The notes under the pieces are model-generated. The model was given only the letters and a program-made list of their open reading frames with translations. It did not search any database and was not told where the DNA came from. Below are positions 57,967 through 64,000 of a stretch of DNA of 64,000 nucleotides, piece by piece. Both the position numbers and the translations under genes were made by a program. This stretch comes from an uncultured Roseibium sp. (GTDB taxonomy: Bacteria > Pseudomonadota > Alphaproteobacteria > Rhizobiales > Stappiaceae), in assembly GCF_963675985.1 (NCBI RefSeq), contig NZ_OY780957.1, positions 434,001-498,000 of the forward strand, read 5' to 3'. Numbering within the stretch: the first letter of the stretch is position 1; each line of letters opens with the position of its first letter.

Positions 57967-60728
57967 GCTGCTACTCCCATCTCACCGGAAAACACATCTT
58001 TCAGGGCCGCGATCAGGCCCGGACGGTCGAATTTCGCGACATAGTCGTCGAAGCCCGCCTGGCGGCCACGCTCGATGGAGGCCGGGGTCACCATGGCCGA
58101 CAGGGCCAGGACCGGAATGTTCCGGAACCTCGGATCGCGTCGGAGCGCTTCGCAGAACTCGAAGCCGTTGATTTCCGGCATTTCGATATCGCTGACGACC
58201 GCATGGAACTTCGCGCCGTTTTCAAGCAGCTCGAAGGCGTGGCTCGCGCTGTCGCAGGTCGTGACATCGTAGCCGGCAGCCTTCAGAACAGGCGTCAGCA
58301 TGTTCCGGAAGAAAGCCGAGTCGTCGACGAACAGGACCTTCTTGGTCAGGGCCTCGATGTCCATTTCCTTGCGCATGAACCAGTCTTCAAAGGCCTGCGG
58401 CAGGTAGTAGCCGAGGTCGATGATTTCCGTCGCGCGCTCCTTGATCACCGCGGAGCCGAGAATACCGGGACGTTCCGACCCGACCTCGATGTTCATGCGA
58501 TCCTCGACAATGTCGACGATCTCGTCGACGACGAGGCCCATGGACCGGCCGCTGTCGGAGAACACCAGCATCGGCTGGGTGCCTTCCGTCTTGTGCTGGT
58601 CGCCGTCGGTAACATAGACGAGCGGCATGAGCGCGCCGCGGTACTGAACCAGATCCCGGCCGTTGGAGCGCTCGATCTTGGAGACCTCGAACTCTTCCAG
58701 GCGGGTAACCAGCGAGAGCGGAACCGCCTTGGGTTCCGGCGCGCCAGCACGGAACAGCAGCAGCGAGATCGACGACTGATTGGTGTGCGCCTTCTTCGAC
58801 AGATCTTCCGCTTCTTCTTCCTCCGCCTGTTCCGAAACAGCACTCGACGCATGGCTTGCCATGGCGCTCGCAACACCGTTCGGATCTATGATCATGATCA
58901 CCGAACCGTCACCGAGGATGGTGTTGCCGGAGAACATGGTCAGGTTGCGCAGCATCGTGGACATGGGTTTGACCACGATTTCCTCGGTATGGAAGACACC
59001 GTCCACCACGACACCGAAGGTCTGGCTGCCGACCTGCATGACCACGATGAAGCCGTTGTCCGCATCGATCGCGTGTTCGACATCCTCGCCTTCATAGATG
59101 CCGAGAAGCTGGGACAGATGAACCAGCGGCAGCAGCTTGTTGCGCAAACGCAGAACCGGGGTGTCCTTGATCCGCTCGATCCGGTGTTCGGAATTCGTCT
59201 GAACCCGGACCAGTTCCACAACCGAGAGCTGCGGGATCGCGAACCTGTCGCCGCTGGCTTCGACAATCAGGGTCGAAACGATGGCCAGCGTTAGCGGAAT
59301 CTTGATGGTGAAGGTCGTGCCTTTGCCCGGCGTCGAGCGAAGATCGACCGTGCCACCAATGATTTCGATGTTGTTGCGCACCACATCCATGCCGACGCCG
59401 CGGCCGGAAACGCTGGTCACCTCTGCCGCGGTCGAGAACCCGGCCGCAAAGATGAACTTGTGGATCTGCGCGTCCGTCATCTTGTCGAATTCGGCTTCGG
59501 TCGCCAGCCCGCGCTCAAGCACCTTGGACTTGATCTTGCTGACGTCCAGGCCTTTACCGTCGTCGCGGACCTCGATGATGATGTGACCGCCTTCATGGTA
59601 AGCGGCAAGGGTAATGGTCCCCTTTTCATGCTTACCCGAGGCCTTGCGATCCGCCGGCATTTCAAGGCCGTGGTCGGCCGAATTGCGGACCATATGGGTC
59701 AGCGGATCCTTGATCATCTCAAGGACCTGGCGATCCAGTTCGGTATCCGCGCCGATCATTTCGAGTTCGATCGGCTTTTCAAGTTCCTGGGACAGGTCGC
59801 GAACGATACGCGGCAGCTTCTGCCACGCGTTGCCGATCGGCTGCATGCGCGTCGCCATGACGCCTTCCTGCAGTTCGGCGGTGACGTTCGAAAGCCGCTG
59901 CAGAGGAACCTTGAATTCGCTGTCTTCGTGACGACGGACGATTTCCAGAAGCTGGTTCCGGGTCAACACCAGTTCCGACACCATGGTCATCAGGTGCTCG
60001 AGTGTATCGACCGCGACGCGAATAGACTGATTGGAAACGGACGAACCGCCGCCGGATTTCTTGTCGCCGTCCGCCTTGGCCTTGCCCGCAGTCTTTGCGG
60101 CAGCCTTTTCCTTGGCCGGAGAAGCCGCAGCAACCGGGGCTGCCTCTTCAACAGCCTCTTCTGCGACCGGGTCCGCGGCTTCCGCCTCGACTTCTGTTTC
60201 GCGGAAGGCACGTTCCAATTCGTCGAGAGAAACCTCACCGGGACGCAACGGGCGCTCCAGGGACTGCTCCGGCGTCATATCGCCGGCGGCTTCCTCTTCC
60301 GGAGCGTCTGCTTCGGCTTCCGCCTCGCTTTCACCCGTGCTTGCCGTATCCGCATTGGTCGACATGCGTTCCATTTCGGAAATCAGGTCGCTGTCGTCGC
60401 CCTGCGGCTCTTCACCTTCTGCGGCTTCGAGATCGGCCAGGATTTCCTTGATCCGGTCAATGGAGGTCAGAATGATCGACACCGCCTCCTGGGTGACGGG
60501 AGCCCCGTCACGGAACTTGCCCATCAATGTCTCGGCGGCGTGTGCGATGCCTTCAAGTCGAGGGAGCCCCAGGAAACCGCATGTGCCCTTGATCGTGTGC
60601 ACAAGGCGGAAGATGTTATCAAGAATTGTCGCGTTGTTTGGCTCTTGCTCGAATTTGACAAGTTCAACGTCGACAACGTCGAGACTTTCATTGGTCTCAG
60701 TAATAAATTCCCTGAGGAGGTCGTCCAT
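57963..60728 (-). CDS. cheA: CheA hybrid kinase with two CheW domains and a receiver (cluster 2)
   Basis: A 921-aa CheA. Hpt comes first, with His44 in RLVHTIKGTCGFLG; then a long acidic Ala/Glu-rich linker (about 105-235) with no recognisable P2; the dimerisation helices; and HATPase (HMVRNSADHGLEMP, GRGVGMDVV). Two CheW-like domains follow (about 520-650 and 685-790), and a C-terminal receiver has its Asp in AVVSDIEMPEINGF. The extra CheW domain and fused receiver set it apart from the cluster 1 CheA and suggest control by the receiver. It follows chpT by 133 bases. Confidence 0.95.
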   Translation of the reverse strand: MDDLLREFITETNESLDVVDVELVKFEQEPNNATILDNIFRLVHTIKGTCGFLGLPRLEGIAHAAETLMGKFRDGAPVTQEAVSIILTSIDRIKEILADLEAAEGEEPQGDDSDLISEMERMSTNADTASTGESEAEAEADAPEEEAAGDMTPEQSLERPLRPGEVSLDELERAFRETEVEAEAADPVAEEAVEEAAPVAAASPAKEKAAAKTAGKAKADGDKKSGGGSSVSNQSIRVAVDTLEHLMTMVSELVLTRNQLLEIVRRHEDSEFKVPLQRLSNVTAELQEGVMATRMQPIGNAWQKLPRIVRDLSQELEKPIELEMIGADTELDRQVLEMIKDPLTHMVRNSADHGLEMPADRKASGKHEKGTITLAAYHEGGHIIIEVRDDGKGLDVSKIKSKVLERGLATEAEFDKMTDAQIHKFIFAAGFSTAAEVTSVSGRGVGMDVVRNNIEIIGGTVDLRSTPGKGTTFTIKIPLTLAIVSTLIVEASGDRFAIPQLSVVELVRVQTNSEHRIERIKDTPVLRLRNKLLPLVHLSQLLGIYEGEDVEHAIDADNGFIVVMQVGSQTFGVVVDGVFHTEEIVVKPMSTMLRNLTMFSGNTILGDGSVIMIIDPNGVASAMASHASSAVSEQAEEEEAEDLSKKAHTNQSSISLLLFRAGAPEPKAVPLSLVTRLEEFEVSKIERSNGRDLVQYRGALMPLVYVTDGDQHKTEGTQPMLVFSDSGRSMGLVVDEIVDIVEDRMNIEVGSERPGILGSAVIKERATEIIDLGYYLPQAFEDWFMRKEMDIEALTKKVLFVDDSAFFRNMLTPVLKAAGYDVTTCDSASHAFELLENGAKFHAVVSDIEMPEINGFEFCEALRRDPRFRNIPVLALSAMVTPASIERGRQAGFDDYVAKFDRPGLIAALKDVFSGEMGVAA

Positions 60729-60861
60729 GGCCTGCTCTCACCCGACTGGTTACTGGTTCCGCGCCTCGATGAGGCGGCTGGACCGTTATGTCCATGTCGA
60801 AAGGGTGAGGCGAAACAGTTAAGATACGCTGAAGCGCAAAAAGAGTTTTTCTTTCTACACT

Positions 60862-61506
60862 CTATATTTTCATTGAGGCAGTAATTTTTACAAGGTCCTC
60901 ATCTTTGTCGATATCAAGCTTCATTCCGTTTTCCCGGGCAAGCAGAAGCGCGTAAATCGGCTGCACCGAATGGGCATCGATCCGTTCTGGCTCTTCTCCA
61001 GACAGCGTTTCCTTCATGCCCAGCGGAATACGCGGATTGAGACCTTTTGCGCTCAGGATGAAAGACGGAGCGGACGGCTCGCCTTCCATCTCGACCTTGA
61101 TTTCACCGCCGCGCGGCACGCACTGGTTAGCGATCAGGATAAGATTTAGCAGAAGTTTGACAAAATTCTTCGGCATCAGGTGCCGCTGCACTTCCCAGAC
61201 CAGATCGGATTTCTCGTTTTCCATGAACCCGGTCGCGACAACCTGTGCATCGCCCAGGTCGATCTCCGCCCCGGCCGAACCGGCCGCGCCGAAAGCAAGC
61301 CGCGCGAACTGAAGTTTCGCCGACGCCTGGCGAGCGCTTTTCCGGATCAGGTCCATGGCGAACTCGCGCATGTCCTCCGATCCCTCCTCGTCCAGGACCT
61401 CCAGTCCGTTGGTGATCGCACCGACCGGGCTGATGATGTCGTGACAGACCCGGCTGGCGACGAGGGCAGCCAGGTCAAGCGAGGAAATTTCTTTGAGTTC
61501 GGGCAT
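60862..61506 (-). CDS. chpT: ChpT, histidine phosphotransferase of the CckA-ChpT-CtrA relay
   Basis: A 214-aa phosphotransferase. The four-helix bundle opens with LDLAALVASRVCHDIISPVG, where His22 is the phospho-carrier, and NGLEVLDEEG. The C-terminal degenerate ATPase-like domain includes PKNFVKLLLNLILIANQCVP. ChpT moves phosphate from the hybrid kinase CckA to CtrA and CpdR. It sits at the head of chemotaxis cluster 2, 7 kb from ctrA. A GATTC site and a TTAAC half site lie 38-48 bases upstream. Confidence 0.95.
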   Translation of the reverse strand: MPELKEISSLDLAALVASRVCHDIISPVGAITNGLEVLDEEGSEDMREFAMDLIRKSARQASAKLQFARLAFGAAGSAGAEIDLGDAQVVATGFMENEKSDLVWEVQRHLMPKNFVKLLLNLILIANQCVPRGGEIKVEMEGEPSAPSFILSAKGLNPRIPLGMKETLSGEEPERIDAHSVQPIYALLLARENGMKLDIDKDEDLVKITASMKI

Positions 61507-61543
61507 GGCTATCCAAGGATCTTTGGGCGAACTGATGCCAATT

Positions 61544-61554
61544 GATTCGTTAAC
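61544..61554. promoter_or_regulatory. GANTC and TTAAC motifs before chpT
   Basis: GATTC (61544-61548) and TTAAC (61550-61554) lie next to each other about 40 bp upstream of the chpT start. They are the same two motif types as before ctrA; a link to CcrM/CtrA control is inference. Confidence 0.35.
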
Positions 61555-61607
61555 TGTGTTTTCAAGGGATACACACGACAGGCATCAATGCCAAGCCGCA
61601 GACAAAT

Positions 61608-62111
61608 TCACCGGCTCGCAACACAGCCAGTTTTCTGTGCATTTGCTTCCGCGTCCTTCAGCAATTGCCCGTCATTGACGAGGAAAAGGAAACGGTTGAC
61701 CTCCGAATGGAAGAAAATCAGCTTTCTGCCGACGATGGCGAATATGAACGGGTTTCCGGCGGTGGCAAAGCCATTGCTCAGGGCATACGCGCCGCACGCG
61801 GCAAACAATGGAGCATAAATTTCAGGGTTTTTCCTGAATGCCGCCAGGTTTCCCTGATTGACGAACACCCACTCGGCGCCTCCCCATTTGTAGGAGAACT
61901 TTCGGCTTCCCAGGCGCGGGCGGTGATCGACGAAATAGGAAACCGGGTCGTGACCGCCGATCGCGTATCCCGCGATAGGATCGGGCACGAAAAGCGGTGG
62001 ACGCGCGACGCCCTGCTCCGTTTCGCCCAAAAATCCGGCCCCAAAGCAAAAAGCTGCGAGACAAAGGAGCGTGAGCCTTACCCTCGTCCTATTTCCACTC
62101 CAGTTTTGCAT
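61608..62111 (-). CDS. Exported YHS-domain protein
   Basis: A 167-aa protein. An N-terminal signal-like helix (VRLTLLCLAAFCFGAGFLG) is followed by a YHS-type domain: IGGHDPVSYFVDHRPRLGSR, FSYKWGGAEWVFVNQGNL and AFRKNPEIYAPLFAACGAYA. The domain is associated with metal binding; here the pattern CGAYAL keeps the Cys. The family is common in alphaproteobacteria, but the role is unclear. It is upstream of chpT on the same strand and divergent from eipA. Confidence 0.85.
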   Translation of the reverse strand: MQNWSGNRTRVRLTLLCLAAFCFGAGFLGETEQGVARPPLFVPDPIAGYAIGGHDPVSYFVDHRPRLGSRKFSYKWGGAEWVFVNQGNLAAFRKNPEIYAPLFAACGAYALSNGFATAGNPFIFAIVGRKLIFFHSEVNRFLFLVNDGQLLKDAEANAQKTGCVASR

Positions 62112-62253
62112 TTGCTCGGACTATGCGTTTGGCTGTCTTTACTGGCGAATCAGTCGCACAGCGCAGACACTATAGCACCGGCAAAGAACGATCCCGGTTT
62201 ATCGCAGGGCGCACCTGCAGACCCGTCCTGTTCCTCTGAGGAGAAAGCCTTCC

Positions 62254-62865
62254 ATGTCAGCAATGCCTAAAATCAAGATCCTGCAGAGCCTGGCAGCCAT
62301 CATGGTTTTCGGTGCGGTTCTCGCACTCCCGCGGTTTCCCGTGACCACGGACATCGGCCGGGCGCACGCTCAGCCGCCGGAGCAGACCTACGGGCAGGAT
62401 CAGGTCCTTGCCACCGGGCACAAGTTCTTCGGATCCGTTTCGGGCGGTCTCGCCTCGGTCGTGGAAAAGGCCTTTTCCAAATACGGTGAACCGAACGGTT
62501 ACATCCTCGGAGAGGAAGGTGCGGGCGCGATCGTCGCCGGAGCCCGTTATGGCGAAGGCCAGCTTTACACCCGCAACGCGGGCACTCACAAGGTCTTCTG
62601 GCAGGGACCGTCCATCGGATGGGACTTTGGCGGTAACGGCGACCGGGTGATGATGCTGATCTACAACCTGCCGACCGTGGATGCGATATACAAACGATAC
62701 GTCGGCATCAACGGATCCGCCTATCTTGTGGGCGGTGTCGGCATGACCGTTCTTTCCAACAACGAAGTTTTCGTGGTCCCGATCAAGTCCGGGGTCGGCG
62801 CCCGTCTGGGCGTGAACATCGGCTATCTGAAATTCACCGATAAGCCCACATGGAACCCGTTCTGA
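62254..62865 (+). CDS. eipA: EipA-like periplasmic envelope integrity protein (DUF1134)
   Basis: A 203-aa exported protein with a Sec-like signal peptide (ILQSLAAIMVFGAVLALPRF, mature part after AHA). The DUF1134 domain covers most of the rest, with FFGSVSGGLASVVEKAFSKY, GPSIGWDFGGNGDRVMML and GVGARLGVNIGYLKF. Brucella EipA, a member of this family, supports envelope integrity and is controlled by CtrA. The nearby chpT and ctrA genes are consistent with such a link. A GAGGAG ribosome site lies 10 bases before the ATG. Confidence 0.9.
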   Translation: MSAMPKIKILQSLAAIMVFGAVLALPRFPVTTDIGRAHAQPPEQTYGQDQVLATGHKFFGSVSGGLASVVEKAFSKYGEPNGYILGEEGAGAIVAGARYGEGQLYTRNAGTHKVFWQGPSIGWDFGGNGDRVMMLIYNLPTVDAIYKRYVGINGSAYLVGGVGMTVLSNNEVFVVPIKSGVGARLGVNIGYLKFTDKPTWNPF

Positions 62866-63004
62866 CCGGAAGGCGCGAAGCGCATTCCTGCTGATAATGA
62901 CGCAGGGGATCTAGCGGGCAACGGTGCAAATCGTTGCTCTCCGCCATCGCGTCGGTTATTGATGCACTGTGATTTGAAGTCCTGCAAGTGATCTGGAGCC
63001 GGTC

Positions 63005-64000
63005 GTGATCGAAGCGGCAATGTATGGTGCACTCGGATTTTTTATAGCCACGCTGCTTGGCCTGGCAATCCTGCCTGCTGTCTACAGGCGCGCCGTCCGG
63101 CTCACCCAGGAAGCGATGAAAGCCGTCAATCCGTCCACTTACGCGGAAGTCCGCGGTGCCCAGGATTATGAACGCGCCCAGCATGCCCTGGCGGTCCGGA
63201 AGGTGGAGCGAGCCCTGGAGAAGGAGCGGGAAAATGCGGTGACCTTCCGCCTGGAAGCCGGCAAGCTGGCCGCCGAGCTGATCAAGGAAAAGTCGAAACA
63301 CGAAGCCGAACTCAAAGGTCTTCGTCAGGAATTCGAAGACAAAGACAGGAAAGAGACCGAGGGCCGCCAGGCGGAGCTGGAGGCGGAATTGGAATCCTTC
63401 CGCCAGAAGCTGCATGAGACCGAGCAGGCTTTGGCGGCCGCCCATGCGGAAGCGGACGTTCTCAAGGCGAAATCAACCGACGACGGCGGATGGTTGCCGG
63501 CGGAAGACACGATGGCACTTGCCACGATTACCGGTCTGGAGTCCCAGATTTCCACGCTGAAGGCACGCTTGGCGAAATATGAAGGCGGAGAGATCCCCAC
63601 GCCCGATCTGCATTTGGAGACCGGCGCGGCCAAACTCCAGAAAATCGTGAAAGATCTGGAAGCGCAGCTGGTAGACGCCGAGACGCAATATATATCAGCG
63701 CAAGCGGAAGTCGCTCGCCTGACCGTGCAGATCGAAACCGTCGACCTGCCCCGCGACGACGTCGTGGACCGGCTGGAGCGCGATCTGAAATGGGCTGAAA
63801 CCGAAAAGGCTCGCCTGACCGCCCTGACCCGGGATCGCGAACGGACGTTGCTCAGGGCTCAGAACCAGATCATGCACCTGCGCCAGGACCTGAACGCAAC
63901 CCCCGCACTTGCCGGCCTGCGCGAAGAGCTCAAGGAGCTCGGCAAACGGATCGTCGACCGTAACGCCGGTCCGGTATCGGAAAAATCCGGAGCTACGGAT
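63005..64000 (+). CDS. Membrane-anchored coiled-coil protein (partial, 3' end outside window)
   Basis: The frame stays open from the GTG at 63005 to the right edge (332 codons). It starts VIEAAMYGALGFFIATLLGL, a single N-terminal membrane helix (about 7-27), followed by a long cytoplasmic coiled coil very rich in Glu, Lys, Ala, Leu and Gln (about 55-330, with LEAELESFRQKLHETEQALA). A GGAG site lies six bases before the GTG. Proteins of this layout are common in alphaproteobacteria and may shape or organise the envelope; no specific function is known. It lies 140 bases after eipA on the same strand. Confidence 0.8.
   Translation, partial: MIEAAMYGALGFFIATLLGLAILPAVYRRAVRLTQEAMKAVNPSTYAEVRGAQDYERAQHALAVRKVERALEKERENAVTFRLEAGKLAAELIKEKSKHEAELKGLRQEFEDKDRKETEGRQAELEAELESFRQKLHETEQALAAAHAEADVLKAKSTDDGGWLPAEDTMALATITGLESQISTLKARLAKYEGGEIPTPDLHLETGAAKLQKIVKDLEAQLVDAETQYISAQAEVARLTVQIETVDLPRDDVVDRLERDLKWAETEKARLTALTRDRERTLLRAQNQIMHLRQDLNATPALAGLREELKELGKRIVDRNAGPVSEKSGATD

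Noticed and set aside
1..64000. tRNA, rRNA, CRISPR arrays, transposases and prophage genes
   Set aside because: None was recognised: no cloverleaf-like sequences with a TTC-type arm, no regularly spaced repeats, and no transposase or integrase domains in any frame.

Overview
The window is a 64 kb piece of an alphaproteobacterial chromosome. The evidence is a CtrA ortholog ending in Ala-Ala, the phosphotransferase ChpT, dense GANTC (CcrM) sites before ctrA, a DUF1134/EipA protein, a DUF2336 protein and two che clusters. The overall style resembles marine Hyphomicrobiales such as the Stappiaceae (Roseibium/Labrenzia type), but that placement is inference from gene content only. Coding density is high. 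No rRNA, tRNA, CRISPR array, transposase or prophage was recognised.

Layout: 1-6.9 kb is chemotaxis cluster 1 (STAS protein, CheY, CheA, CheW, an MCP with a CheR-tethering tail, CheR, CheD; all minus strand, running off the left edge). 7.2-9.7 kb is a soluble hybrid kinase. 9.7-16.2 kb is a DeoR-regulated UgpABCE-type ABC importer with a glycerate 2-kinase. 16.4-19.7 kb is an exported PhoX-like/DUF839 protein followed by an exported protein with two CxxCH motifs. 19.7-24.3 kb has a GntR regulator, a three-gene catabolic operon (VOC protein, hydroxyacid dehydrogenase, TIM barrel), a LysR regulator and a 40-residue ORF. 24.4-30.2 kb has tex, a GST-like gene and a RecD-like helicase gene, with a mosaic insertion between the last two. 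30.3-32.7 kb has an exported PAAR-like protein, a LuxR solo with a palindromic operator and a probable divergent small RNA, and an SH3-MliC protein. 32.8-36.8 kb is a hydroxyproline catabolic operon with a divergent GntR regulator. 36.8-38.3 kb is arsR-acr3. 38.5-40.4 kb is an HlyD-type membrane pair. 40.6-46 kb is a Dpp-type peptide importer. 46.6-51.5 kb has an MscS-type channel, DUF2336, PqiA-like and DsrE-like proteins. 51.7-62.9 kb is the cell-cycle and motility block: fliJ, fliI, ctrA, chemotaxis cluster 2 (cheR, cheB, cheY, cheW, cheA), chpT, a YHS protein and eipA. The right edge cuts a membrane-anchored coiled-coil protein.

The regulatory theme is phosphorelay control of motility and the cell cycle. 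ChpT and CtrA flank a chemotaxis-like operon whose CheA carries two CheW domains and a receiver, and which has no receptor of its own. The metabolic theme is scavenging of small organic compounds (polyol or sugar acid, hydroxyproline, peptides).

The least expected observations are: the 18-bp perfect dyad between a LuxR solo and an orphan terminator; a degenerate tex 5' copy fused in frame to the last codons of the helicase beside an AT-rich HEPN-like gene; six GANTC sites in 170 bp before ctrA; a signal-peptide PAAR-like protein; and two palindromic repeat elements.
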